A stretch of DNA of 64,000 bases. Source: Fomitopsis serialis (lineage: Eukaryota > Basidiomycota > Agaricomycetes > Polyporales > Fomitopsidaceae). Positions within the stretch are counted from its first letter, which is position 1. Every line of letters begins with the position of its first letter. The stretch is from the NCBI RefSeq assembly GCF_022376445.1, contig NW_025954965.1, positions 186,001-250,000 of the forward strand, written 5' to 3'. The notes below the pieces were generated by a model. The model did no database searches. It saw only the letters and a program-made list of their open reading frames with translations, and had not been told where the DNA came from. This document shows positions 39,781 through 51,979 of this stretch, one piece after another. Both the position numbers and the translations under genes were made by a program.

Positions 39781-42569
39781 ATGAACTCTGCTGCTCCCTA
39801 CGTTCCATACCAGCCATACAAGGTACGCTGCTCTACAACCTCGTGGTTTATGAGGGCTGATCGTAGTATAGTCAAAGAGACATGCGCGAAACACATCCAA
39901 TCAGTCTGCGGCTAATGGCGCTGCGTCGCCGCAGTCGCGTCCTCAGTCGATGATCAGCAATGGCCACACGAATAATGACCCGGCCTTCCACCAGAGGACA
40001 GGAAGCCTGACTAGTGCTGAGGCCCATGCGCGTCCCGGCACATCGCCAGCTGAAAGAGCTGGCATGTCAAGGCCTGCATCCATGTTTGATACCACACCTC
40101 AGAATGGGCACGGCCGTTCCGAATCGACCGTATTCTCATTTCCAGTACGAACGCACAGCTCTGCCCCCACACCCCCGCCGGAAGTCTCGCATACACCCTT
40201 GCCGGTGGCCCCCGTCGTGCCGTCCTCGCCTATCACCTCCATTCCCTCGTCGCCTCCACCTGCGCCTCTGCAGTCTCCAGGAAAACCTCCTATCCCTTCT
40301 GGCGATGGATCCGATGATGGGTCACCCTCCGCATCCCCGCCTGTGCCGCATGCAGCACCCTCTGTGGCGGTTTCGTTGCCATTACCAAATGGCACTTCTT
40401 CGTCCTCGCAGCCGGTCGCAGGACCGTCCACTTCCGCAGCATCTCCCCCACCGTCTCCGCGGAAGACCACAACCTTCCGTCGCGTTCCATTGCGGAATCC
40501 CAACGCACGCACGCCGTTACCATCTTCTCCGCTCCGTCCGGCAGACACACATTCGCGCACGCCGTCAATGGCTTCCACCCAGTCGCGACAGATCGAGCCG
40601 CCTCCCGTTGCGCATACGCCTAGTCAAGGCTCTTCCGGAACACCGTCACCCTCTGTCGTGGCTGCATACGACAGAGCGTTACCCCCAATCCCGAGTCTGG
40701 ACATCGTTTCAAGGCCGGCAAGCTCGCCCGAGGATACAATGGTGCATACTCCATCCTCTCCCTCATCTGCGACCCCACCTCACGCACACTCATTGGGCCC
40801 ATCCCCAAAACCTCAGGCGCGCGTGTTGTCGCCTGCACCGGGTCTGTCGGCAACCCAACTGCCATCCCCAGCTGTGTCTCCTTTTGTACACGAGCGCTCT
40901 GTCGCGCGATCTCCCGCGCCATATCGCCCGGGCTTCCAGCCGAAGGGTGTGTACCGTCCGCGCACGGACGAGTTCATCGAGGCACGCAAATCGAGTCGAG
41001 ACGTCGGGCGAACTGAGCGTACACGGCTCGAACGACGACTAGAAAAGCTCATCAACCTGCACTTCCCTTCCGAGTCACAGAGACTGAAAGAGAAGCCGAG
41101 CGGTGACCAGCGTCCGACACCACGTCCGAACAAACGGTTATCTTCCATCTTCGAGATGGACTTCTCCGAGCTGAGGAGCAAGAGTGCGACTGACTTGTGG
41201 AAAGAGGTCGTTCAGCCCCAAGTTATTCCAGGAGGCAAGAACGACATTCGAGGTAATACAGCCTGGTCCACCCTTATAGAGAATCGCACACTGACAACCC
41301 CGAACAGCTGCGGAGCAGACTATTACACCTTGGGAGGACGATGCCTCGGTGACACATTGTCCCATGTGCAAGTGAGTCTGCATCTCCCGGAATGATGCGT
41401 GGTGGAATATTAGAGCTCACCCGTTGGACTTCACAGATCAGCCTTCCATTCTCTGACTAACCGCAAGCACCACTGCCGTCTTTGTGGGCGGATCATTTGT
41501 TCATTACCCGTCAAAGTTCCGCAGCGTCCCCAACCATGCTCCTTACTGTTTGTTGCTGACTCGAAGACGGGTCGTATAGAGGAGGTCAGCGAGGGTGTTG
41601 ACTACGGTGTGCGTCGTCGTCCCAGTGCGACCCCTCAGGCACGGGGTCGAGGGAAAGAGGAGACGATGAGTGAAGAGGAGAAGTTTCTAAAGGGTGTTCG
41701 GATATGTCGAGATTGTCGGCCAGTGTTGCTGTGAGTGCATTGACAACATTACATATTGGGGTCCAGTCTCACCGCTCCGGGCAGACGTGAGCAATACAAG
41801 CATGAGACTCGTGGTGTGCCGATCTTCTTCAAACTCTATGATGTAGGTCTCCCACAGCGTGATAATCGCCCGCTCACGAACCCGCTCAGGCTTTCATCAG
41901 CCTCGAGAAGGATATCGAGGATTCATTGCCACAGTTTCAGGAGCTCATGCTCACTCTAAGGTCAGGCAGTCTTTGCACCCTGCATATCCGCTACAATTCT
42001 GATCTACATCTAGCAAGCACGAGAGGCCAACGCCGGAGGCTTCCGCCGCTCGTAAAGACTCCTGGAGGCCTTCGGCCAGTATGACGCTCTTGCGAAGCGC
42101 ATACGGCAGCTCCCAGCCCCAAGCGGCCCTGGAAGCTCACAGGACCGGATACAAGGTGCCATTGCCAGTCGTGCGAACCTGTTCTTGCAGAAGAACATGT
42201 TTCCCCTTCAGGTCAGTCGTAAATATGACTCATGCATATCGGGTTGGCTTAAATGAACGCGCACAGACATTGCCCAAAGCAACCAATGGCATCAAGTCGT
42301 CACCTTCGACCTCTTCGACGACGCCAGAAGAATCCCGGATCGATCCCGATTCGGAACTCGCCCGTTCTCTCCAGCCACTGTTGGAACAGGAAGCTCTGCT
42401 CGAGTCGTTTGTCGAAGAAGCGAAGGCTCATCGGAAGTTCGAGGACGCCAAAACACTGAAAACCAATCTTCAGGAGATCAGAGCCGAGATCAACCGTATT
42501 GTGGGCAACGCGGACGTCAGTGTGGCGGGGAACTCTCGCAAAGGATCCACCAGGACAAGACGTTCGTGA
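39781..42569 (+). CDS. VAC1: VAC1/PEP7 (rabenosyn-like) FYVE protein, with an apparent 1-base loss
   Basis: An endosomal tether recruiting Rab GTPase, SNARE and Sec1-family proteins for Golgi/vesicle-to-endosome transport. The start at 39781 (MNSAAPYVPYQPYK) is followed by an intron and a long disordered Ser/Pro-rich region. Near 41040 a helical segment begins (LEKLINLHFPSESQRL). The FYVE finger is split by an intron: WEDDASVTHCPMCK, then the signature RKHHCRLCGRIICSLPVK, ending at VRICRDC. Further exons give VPIFFKLYD, ISLEKDIEDSLPQFQELM and a Rab-binding-type helical region (LLEAFGQYDALAKRIRQLP; ELARSLQPLLEQEALLESF; KTLKTNLQEIRAEINRI). At 42051-42060 the frame changes between SAARK and LLEAFGQ with no room for an intron, so one base appears to be missing. 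Otherwise intact. Confidence 0.88.
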
Positions 42570-42849
42570 CAGGAGGACACCATCTACATGCTCACACGCT
42601 ATCTTGAATGCAACGTCGTTACCACTGCATACTTTATTCTTCGTCATCAGGACAGTTGCCGTGCTTTCGGTGTAATAGACAATCATGCCCAGCGGGCTGC
42701 ATTGAAACAGAGATTACACTATGCGTAGATAACATGCGGGAAAGTATTATGGTAGGTAATGAGTGCTGCCCCAAGCGCGAAGTGTCATGGATGGAATAAT
42801 TTAGTTCATCAAATGGGCCCAAGGGGTGCACACGAGCGGGTAGGCACCA

Positions 42850-45800
42850 CTAGCTCTGCACAGGTGTCGAATTGTCAATGCCGTCTCTTCTTGACGTCCC
42901 GAATCGTGGCAGCGTCGGAATGGCGAATGTTTGGTGGGGTTGTGCGCTATGCGGAGGGTCCCGCATGTTGGAAGGCCTGAGGTTGTTAGGTGCCATGGCG
43001 CTGCGGTTGCGTGAGATACCGGTGCTCGAGCTCAGCTTGTCGTCCGGTACTCCGAGCGGACTGGGCGCAGCGACCGTGGGCATAGGTGAATATGGCCGAG
43101 GAGTCGGCGCCGGAGAGAATGAGGAGACGTGCAGCAGAATGACAAATTCCTCGGTCGCACTGGTTACTTTCCCAATCTTGCTGCGGAGCTCAGCGGACAG
43201 TGGGTGCGCCTCAATGCGCGTCTTGATAGCACTGGACAATTGGATGACCATCTGGCAACGAAGCATGAGTCCTCCCATTGATCTCCAGTCCGTACCCACT
43301 GACAAAACACCCACCTTTGCGAAAGCGCGTGCGTCGTCATGGAGAGGCTTGGACAGCTTGTCCACGGACGCTGTGCCATCCTGGAGTGCATCTATGTTCT
43401 TCGAGAGCCGTTCTACCGTATCCTTTGCCTTCGCAAGTGTGTCCTTCAGCTCCTCCTGATCATCCTCCTTGCCCTCCATAATCTCCGCTATTGTCCTCCA
43501 GATCGTTGGCGCAGCGTCCAGGGCCTGCTTCATCGCCTCGATTGCCTCGTTGTCGACCAATGTGCTTGTGCTCGACGGAGCCTCCAGTTGTGCCATCTTC
43601 AACGCGAGCATAGACGCGGATGATGGAAGGACAGACGACCCAGAGCCGTTTCGCGAATGCACATTGAATCGTGTTTGGCCGACTCCCGCGGTGGCAGAAC
43701 CATTCGTATGGTGCGAGCCATTCACAGTGATACCCGAGAACGAATGCCCCGGGGCAGAGACGGGCGTCATCGCCATCCGCCTCTGCGTGCGCAGCACAGG
43801 CGTTGGCGGCGCTGCGCCGGTCAGCACGCCCGCGGCCAATGACGGCACGATGTCATTTGACGGTATCCATCTCCCCTTCTCCACATCCCTCGAGCTGAAG
43901 GACCCTGCATGACGCCGCGACATGCGCGTCTTGTTCTCGTCCGCCGTTGGCGGCATGTTTGGTCGTAGACGCGGTTGATCCAGCGGGAGGCAAAGGACGA
44001 AGAGCCGTGCGCGGGTGCAGAGATTGGTGACCTAGACGAGTCGGCCCCATGGCCGTTTACGATGCGCGAGACTTGTGTCTGCGCTGCGTAGCTCTTCCCC
44101 ACTGGTGGCGGCCTGCCCTCCCAGAGGAGAGGCCTGACAGCTTCGATACGACTCGCCATGGCCTGCCATGACGCTGCAATCTCTGCCATCGCGCCGTAGA
44201 GCGTTAGCAGCATCTGCCGCGTATAACGCACATCGTCATGCGTCGCGAGCACCTTCAGCTGCACCGCCAGCACCCCCACTGCCTTCCCAAACACCGTCAC
44301 GTTGTCCCTGCAGCTCTCCACCACTGCTCTGCATACGCTTGGAGGAGGCACCGTCCGTCGACTCATCGTGTCGAAGCGGTCCAGAGCGGTGATGAGCTGT
44401 GTCATGTAGACACTCGCGGGGTCAAGCACTTTCATGAGCACCGCGGAGAGGCGTTCGTCGATGGCATAGACCGTGTAATGTTGGAAGGTCTGGTAGATCT
44501 GGGAGACGCCAAAGAGAATACCCTCACGGCATCGACGAGGGCGAGGAGATCCTCTGGTATAGTCTTGGACAGGTTGAGCGGGGTCAACGCAGAGAGTCGT
44601 CGGAAATAGGCATTGCGTTTCTTGTCCATAGCAGGCGCGGGACGCTCCGGTGCTGCTGTGATAGGTGATGCTGAGGCTGAGTCGCCCGGCCCACGATTCG
44701 GCGAGCTGTAAGTATGGACCAATTATTCAATGAAAGACATGACTAGGACGACGCAACGAACCTGGCCGCGCTGTTGGATGCACTATGAAAGAAGAGGGGC
44801 GTGGTGGTGGTAAATCAGCGTTGTCAAGGCTGGTAGTTAGTTGTAATTTTGCTGGCCGTGCGTCCAGCGAACCCTTCCTGACAGTTAGCGTACTAGTCAT
44901 ACTGGAGGTCCTGGAGGCACTGACGGCCTCCTTCTGGATCAGGCTATTCGCGGCCAGATGCTCAAGACCCCCATTTGGTGAGTCCTCATCCGCAGATGGT
45001 ATGTATTCATCAAGGGGATAATAGGAATCCGGCGAACCTGAACCGACAGAGCGCGATGGCGACGGCGCCGCGCTCTTCGTCGGGAAGCCATTGCTGAACT
45101 GCAACCGTGGAGGCCAATTCAAACGAGGCTTTGAAGGTTCACTACTCGACTGGGAACGATCGAGCTGGAAGTATGTCGACATCTCCGACTCCGCGGAATA
45201 GGAACGGGCGTGGTAAGAAGCGGATGTGTGAAGTTCTTCCCTGGAAGACGAGGCCATCGAGGCAGCTTGCAGGCTGTATTCGCTAAAGAAAGGCTCCTAA
45301 GAACAGAGTACGTAGGCATACGACATTGTTCGCGTACCTGATCACATCAAAATCGTCGCGGAGACGATCGAGGCGCACGGAGTCTTCGCTCATCTTCCGG
45401 CTGGGTGAATGCTCTTCAATCCACTTCTGCACCCGCTTGATCCAGTCTTTCATGACCTGAGGATCATCCAGATTCTCAGAGGAATCCATGACGGCCTTCG
45501 GCGGCCATTCGAGTGGGTTACCATCGACCTTGAACAAGGTCAACTCTTGGAAGCGAACGAATGACGGAGGGAGTTTCTGAATTCTGTTACGAAGGATGGA
45601 GAATACCTATAGGCCCGTCAGTGTCGCGTAGGAGTGTGATGGCCAGACGACGGACCCGCAGGTTAATGAGGGAACCTGGATCACTGGGTAGACGTTTGAT
45701 CTTGTTTCGACTGATGTCGAGAATCTCCAAAGAGGGCATGACCGTCAACTGAACGAAATCGGGCGGAATATCAGGTCTGCAGCGCCACCGGGAAGCAGCA

Positions 45801-46213
45801 CAGGCACGTACGACATGAGGAAAGACCGAAAAGTTATTGTTCTTGAGGACAAGGTACCGTAGGTGTGCGATGAGCGCAAACGCCATGGGCAGCGTAGTCA
45901 GTCGATTGTACGCGAGTGCAATCCTAGCGTGCTGTGAACATTCTCCTCATGCGCCTTAGGACATGGGCCCATACCTCACGACTGTCGAGCTGCTTCCCGC
46001 TTCCTGACCTACGGTAGCAATCTCCTCTGCACCTGCCTCCCCCACATCTGTCAAGCCCTTGTGCGCGAAGTCGAGCGTGGCACCGTCGTCCGAAGATTTG
46101 CCAAGAGCCTCAAGGATGTATTCACGGCTCAGCACGACCGAGGGCAAAGGAGAGGAGGAGCCATTTCTGTAGGCTTGAGAAGGAGTGCGACCATCGAGAT
46201 CTGGGCTCAACAT
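42850..46213 (-). CDS. SOG2: SOG2-type leucine-rich-repeat protein of the RAM network, with frame breaks
   Basis: In yeast, Sog2 works with the Cbk1/Kic1 kinases in polarity and cell separation. The N-terminus (ATG 46213) contains leucine-rich repeats spread over small exons: [54 protein letters not shown] and [12 protein letters not shown] Ser-rich region follows (PYF-poor, many Ser/Pro). The Sog2 helical domain includes [59 protein letters not shown] and [19 protein letters not shown]. Two anomalies: at 44521-44523 the frame jumps between DAVR and GILFGVSQ with no room for an intron; at about 43958-43960 it jumps again, explained either by a missing base in an A-run or by a 41-bp intron. 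Convergent with VAC1, divergent from SPB4. Confidence 0.85.
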
Positions 46214-46504
46214 CCGCGTTTCGTGAGGCTCGTAGGGGGCGTTGCCGCACAGGGATGTCGGACGCGACGAGCGTGTGGTCGACGCGGCCGTCAGGGTGGG
46301 AGGCGTGGTATGGACGGAGGGCTGGCGTCAAGACAGCGGTCGGGAAGGACAAGGCCCAGCTCACTCACTGCCCGAGTCTCAGCCTGTGTGGTTCGTTGGT
46401 CCCCGCGGCCCGCGGCCCGCTGAGCTCGATCGCAAATGTTTTCGCTTGTGCGCCCGCCACCGCCGCGCTCCTCCCACCTCTGCATTCCACCCTCCGAGTC
46501 GACC

Positions 46505-48898
46505 ATGTCGTCCTCAAACGCCTACGCCGGGCCATGGTCGTCGCTTCCAACAACGCTGACGCCCTGGATGTGAGTCGGTGCAAGAATTGTACGCTACCAT
46601 CCGCCCCTGACCTCAAACCTGCACAGTATGGACGTCATCAATTCCATGGGTTTCGCGCGAATGACCCCTGTGCAAGCATCTACCATCCCTCTCTTCATGA
46701 AACACAAGGACGTTGTAGTCGAAGCAGTCACTGGCTCGGGCAAAACACTAGCATTCGTGATCCCGGTCCTGGAGAAGCTTATACGCCGAGAACGCAAGCT
46801 GAAGGAGAATGAGGTTGGCGCATTGATCATCAGTCCTACCAGGTACGTTTCATAGCTTCTCTTGTGCACAAAGATGGGTCTGAGAAGAAGTGCAGGGAGC
46901 TTGCTACGCAGATACATTCCGTCTTCTCTCTCTTTCTGTCTAGCCAACCACGATCGGAGGAAGGCGAAGCATCCAGCAGCAAACCCACATATCCTTCGCC
47001 CCTTCTACTCGTCTCATCTGACTCCTCACCGGCTGAAGATGTCCGGAGATTTATGTCCACTGGTGCAGACATCGTAATTGGTACTCCCGGGCGAATAGAT
47101 GAGTTCCTCCTGGGGAAAGGGAAGGATACAGTGAGCGTGAAGGAGCTAGAGGTGCTGGTCCTCGACGAGGCAGACCGGTTTGTACATCCGTACCATGTCT
47201 GAAGGCGGTTTTGCTGACTCTATGGGTAGACTTCTCGACCTGGGCTTCCAGTCAACGCTCACTCGTATCTTGTCGCATCTCCCAAAACAACGTCGCACGG
47301 GGCTCTTCAGTGCTACGATGACAGATGCAGATGCACTCTCCGAACTTGTTCGCGCTGGCCTACGTAATCCAGCCCGCGTCGTCGTCAAAGTGCAATCCAA
47401 AAAGTCGAAGATCAACAAGGCCAGTGGAGAGAACAAGTCAACTCGCGGAGAAGTATTGGAGGAGAGACGCATACCGGCGAAGTAAGCAACTCTACGCCAT
47501 GTTGGCATCTGTGTCCTCACATGCCTGCAGCTTGCAGAACATGTCCATATCATGTCGTTCGTCTGAGAAGCTGGTTCAATTATCGAGAATCATTCGTCAT
47601 GAAGTCTCACAGCACCATTGTTCGCGCTTCATCGTGTACTTCTCAACATGCGCCTGCGTGGATTATTTCTATCGCGTACGTTCTTTCTACGCCGAATCTT
47701 ACAAACACTCATGGAAGCATTGCAGATATTGCCCTCGTTCATGCCTCCGAATACAACACTCTACTCCCTTCACGGTCATCTACCACCAGCCACTCGTGAA
47801 CGCACCCTGAACAACTTCAAGTCCTCACCCGCGACTCCCTTGGTTCCTTCCGTTCTCCTGGCTACGGATGTAGCAGCACGCGGTCTTGACATTCCCGACG
47901 TCGATGTCGTAGTCCAGTTTGACCCGCCCTCCGATACCAAAGCTTTCTCTCACCGCTGCGGGCGTACTGCGCGTGCTGGTCGGAGTGGGCGAGCTTGGGT
48001 TCTATTGGTGGGCCGTGAGCGCGACTATGTCGGTAAGTGCCATTCGAACAACGCGTCGCGATACTAACATGTTTTTGGCAATTACGCTTCGTTTCAGATT
48101 TCCTGGCCGTCCGTAAAATACCTCTCACCGACCACGGACGCTTCGCTCGAGATGACGGGGTTCTTCCTCTTCTCGACCCGGACTCGAATGAAGACGAGGA
48201 TCCTGCAGTGCTGTCTGCGCAGACCGAGATCAGGCAGACACTTCTGACTGATCGAAGCCTGCACGACAAAGCCGCCAAAGCCTACGTCTCTTTCGTGCGG
48301 GCTTACTCCAAGCACGAAGCAGCATATATCTTCCGAATACGAGACTTGGACCTCGTTGGCACGGCCAAATGCTTTGGCTTGCTGCGATTGCCCCGGATGC
48401 CAGAGCTAGATCAGATCCCGAGGAATGGCTGGCAGGATGCTGACGTTGACGTGAGTCACTTGTACGTGTCCACTTGACATCGCTTATCGACCTTCCCACT
48501 ACTAGTGGAACAGCTATGCATATGCTGACAAGCAGCGCGAGGCGAAGCGGATCACGGAGTCGGAGAAGCAGAAGGTGGCCGTGGCAGACATCCAGAAGCG
48601 CAGGCGTGAGCGGCAAGAGAAGAAGAAAGCCAACGCGGCCTGGAGTAGCAAGGTCGTCAAGCAAGACGAGAAGTTGAAGAGGAAGGAGAAGAAGGGCAAA
48701 AAGCGTGAGTGGCTGAAATTGAACCAACCTGAGCCGGAGGTGGGCGAGAAGCGGCAACGTGGGGAGAGTGTTAGTGAGGGGTCGGACGCTGGCGCTGATG
48801 ATTGGGACGAGTTGGCGAGGGAAGAGAGGATGGCGAAGAAAGTGAAGAAGGGCGTGGTCAGTCAGGATGCGTTTGATGGCGAGTTTGGGGAGCTCTAG
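46505..48898 (+). CDS. SPB4: ATP-dependent rRNA helicase SPB4 (DEAD-box)
   Basis: A nucleolar helicase for 60S ribosomal subunit assembly (27S pre-rRNA processing). Exon 1 (46505-46569) encodes [15 protein letters not shown] and splices to [19 protein letters not shown], the Q motif. Further motifs in order: AVTGSGKT (Walker A), SPTRELATQI (Ia), IGTPGR (Ib), [14 protein letters not shown] (II, split by an intron), FSATMT (III), [16 protein letters not shown] (IV), [16 protein letters not shown] (V) and [15 protein letters not shown] (VI). The C-terminal SPB4 extension has [29 protein letters not shown], and [21 protein letters not shown] Lys/Glu-rich helix ([17 protein letters not shown]) leads to the acidic end GEFGEL. 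About eight exons, all joining in frame. The family-specific C-terminus separates it from other DEAD-box helicases. Confidence 0.95.
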
Positions 48899-49194
48899 GT
48901 GTACAGACCGTATGGTTGCGCGAGTGTATGGCTGTGCGCTGGACCTAATTGTGTTCTTCTACTCCCATTGTGCGAGCAGACGCGTACGGCGCATTCATTG
49001 ACCGTCGGAGTCGGCGTCCACGACTCGGGGAGACCTCGTGCGCGATGTTGCCCGATTGGGATGCCCTCCGCGCCTTGCCTCAACGACGTTGCTCTCCGAT
49101 TTCCAACAGCCGCGACCGTCCGCGACGCTGACCGTTCTCCCCGTTCACGACCGCTCACCGCCTTGGAACACCGAAGACACACGGCTCGGCTGAT

Positions 49195-51622
49195 ATGGCG
49201 AAGTACCCACACATCCGCTGCAACGTACGTCAGGTCCACCAAACGATGATAGAAGTCTGTTTGACAGGGTCTGCAGTGGTTTGATGACAAGGGCCAGCCA
49301 TTGCGGTACGATGGCAGGCTGGGCTGTCCTCGCAGTGCCAGTGAATGCTTTTACATCCACCCGGACAACCCGATCTGGGCTTCTCTCAAGCCAGCTCGTC
49401 CAAGGGTTCCTCAGCAAGAATTCAGAGACTCGTCTGCAAGCCAGGGCCGATTCATAAATTCCGCGCCTCGTGCACAAACACCACCCAGAGCGCGCTCGCC
49501 ACCTGCGAGTTCATCTTTTTCTCGACCCCGCACCTCGTCTGTGCCTCGCTCGCCTGCGCTGAGCATTGCCTCCCGCACGCGATCCCCGCGTGGTCGTGTA
49601 CGGACACCTCCACGCTCACGTTCTCCCCCCAGTGGCCCTCGCTCTGCATCAAGGCCTCGCTCCCGTACGCCAGTGCGCCATACCGAGCCTCGCTCTCCAT
49701 CTCCAAAGCCTCACATGTCCCGTGAAAAACATGCATCCGGCTCGGACGCTCGGTTGAATCGTGAACATGCAAACAGCTCTGCTTCGTCGAGCGCACCGCC
49801 CCGGAGACAGGACAGTTCCTATTCGGGATCCCATAGAGATCCACCGCGCGCTGTGTCGCCCCCTGGCTCTCGACCGTCCGGTTCAAGTGGCATTGTCGGT
49901 CGTCCGCGTGCCATCAGCGGTGCCAGCGCGAGCTCTGCTTCTCATCGACAAGGTAGCGTGCCCTCCGAACGTATGCGCGACCAATCGCCGACCGCGCCTG
50001 CGACGCCGGTGGCACCTACTAACTCGATGGACGGCCGTTTCCGTCCCATATCTCTTGGTCCCCGTGCGCAAATGAACGGTGTCAGAGCTCATACTCCATC
50101 ACATTCATCCTCCATGCCGCCTCCGCCTGTTCCCTCAATGCCACCACCACCGACGCCACCGCTTTCATCAACGTCGAGCGACCACGCCATCGTTGCCAGA
50201 CCGCCGCCCAGGGAGTTGTCGTATACCGAGAAGCGTGATCTGTGGGTCGAGCGCATCAAGTACGTTGACCGTCGTCTATCCACTTCATTATCTGAACGAG
50301 CTCCGCAGGCTGCTCACAGACGCCACGATTGCTCGCGCTGAATACCTCAAGTTGACTCAGGAGGTGGAAAAGTACCAGCGTCTGGTCCGATCTGCCCGAT
50401 ACAACAGCATATCCGAGGAAGATCAAGCGCGTCTGGACGCCCAATTATCGGAGGTGAATGGGCGGCTCGATGCGAAGAAGAGCGAGTTGAACTCAGTCTT
50501 GCCGCGTTTAATCGACGCCGACTTCTGGGGTGCCACCGTGGACTCCCCTCCCAGCATGGATGAATTTCGCACGGAAGTGCATACAATTATTTCGGAACTT
50601 AACAAGAATATGCAGAGGCTCCACGAGCAGTACGAAGAACTGCGGACAAAGGCCACTGTCGCATCGGAAACCCCCATGGAGATCGACGCCGCCGGGTGGC
50701 ATGTACATGAAGGACCACCTGCTAAACGTCGGCGATTATCCATTGGTGAAGCAAACATTGCAGTCAGCGAAGATGACCGCAAGCCTAATGGTGATGTTCT
50801 CGGCGGGGGAGCGGTCCTCCACGACCGCGTCCTCAATATCGAAGCGCGTGTAACGGACATAGAGAATGAGATTGTCGAGCGAGATCAAACCTTGCACGAG
50901 GAGGTCGAAGAACTAGTCCGCTTACAAGTGGAGGAGCATCGCAAACAAGCCAAGGCCGAAACCCGCTCGAAGAGCCCTGCGTCAGCACCCAAACCTCCAC
51001 CTCACAACGCGGGTCTCCAGCGCGTTGAAGCTGAACTAGCAACCACTGGCAGTCAGGTAGAAGAAGTGGCTATTGAAGTTGCCAGCTTGATTACACAGAT
51101 GGATGCAAGGAATCAGGAACATGCTCGTCTGGCAAAAGAGAATCAGCTCCTCCGTGATCGCATCGCTGTAGTGCGTGTGCCTTGACCGGGTGACATACGG
51201 CGTCGCGTGCTGACCGATTTCGATAGCTTGAACAGCTGCGGACGGCGGACGCTGCGGCAATCGAAGCTACCAAAGCCGAGATAAAGGCCCTCAGTGCTGC
51301 CGTCCAGAGTTATATTACTCAGGCCCCCGCTCAGACGCAGCCTGTACCCCTGCAGCAAATACCCACTTTAGACGAAATCCTCAGCAGAATTCATCCGTCA
51401 CTCATTCAATCACTCCATGAGGATATCGAGCCGCGCCTTCTGGATACCCATGGAACTATTCGAACAATGTTGCAAGAACAGCTCAATAATGTATACACTA
51501 CATTGCTGTCCAAAATGAATCCTACCATGAAGACAGTCGACGTCGTCGCGGCGTGGATGGAGCGTGTACGACGAGGGGAGGCATTCGTGGATAATCCTGT
51601 ACAATCCCACAATTCGCAATGA
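49195..51622 (+). CDS. Uncharacterised Cys/His-finger, Arg/Ser-rich, coiled-coil protein
   Basis: I do not recognise a named family. Four exons fit with correct phase (49195-49224, 49268-50259, 50309-51167, 51236-51622), giving 755 residues. Exon 1 holds only ten codons. The N-terminus carries C9, C30, C37 and H41 (GCPRSASECFYIHP), resembling a CCCH finger but with an unusually long first gap of 20 residues. Residues 55-340 are disordered and rich in Arg, Ser and Pro (RSPPASSSFSRPRTSS; SRTRSPRGRVRTPPRSRSPP) with a Pro-rich stretch (PPPPVPSMPPPPTPP). The C-terminal half is helical, with heptad-like stretches (DRVLNIEARVTDIENEIVE; ARNQEHARLAKENQLL). This suggests an RNA- or chromatin-associated scaffold, which is inference only. 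Confidence 0.75.
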
Positions 51623-51790
51623 AGGATTGGTCCGGGTTCTTGGTCAAGTCCGTTGGCGGATTGAGATTCGAGCGACAGTATGTCACATGTAACCTGTAGG
51701 GCAGCATGTACCAGACAATTACGTAGACAGTACATATGTATATGAATCCTGTATGCATGTTGGCGAATCAGTAGGTAAGCGTCGCAAAAA

Positions 51791-51877
51791 TGGACCCTCC
51801 GAGAATCGAACTCGGGACCCTTGCATAACTTAAGTAACCTCATAAGTACAAAGCTCTACCGATTGAGCTAAGGGTCC
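51791..51877 (-). tRNA. tRNA-Ile (anticodon UAU) with a 14-nt intron
   Basis: On the minus strand the acceptor stem GGACCCT pairs with AGGGTCC and the discriminator is A. The D stem is GCTC/GAGC with loop AATCGGTA. The T arm is CCGAG-TTCGATT-CTCGG. The anticodon stem TTGTA/TGCAA encloses 21 nt: a mature loop CTTATGA plus a 14-nt insertion at the usual position one base 3' of the anticodon. The anticodon is therefore UAU. CCA is not encoded. The mature length is 73 nt. The T-loop and D-stem supply the internal RNA polymerase III promoter boxes. Confidence 0.88.
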
Positions 51878-51979
51878 GCCACAGAAATTGACGCTACGTA
51901 CAACCATAATCTTCGACGCTGCAGGTCCGACATCACGGTGACAGTACCAACACCGTACAGACGTAGGTATCCTATATTA

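Noticed and set aside
40014..41042. 342-codon frame overlapping VAC1
   Set aside because: An alternative frame of the Pro/Ser-rich VAC1 region, rich in His/Arg/Pro; the FYVE protein frame continues into conserved exons.
42051..42060. VAC1 as a pseudogene
   Set aside because: Only one base is at odds, both flanks are fully conserved, and the same error type appears in other essential genes, so sequence error is likelier.
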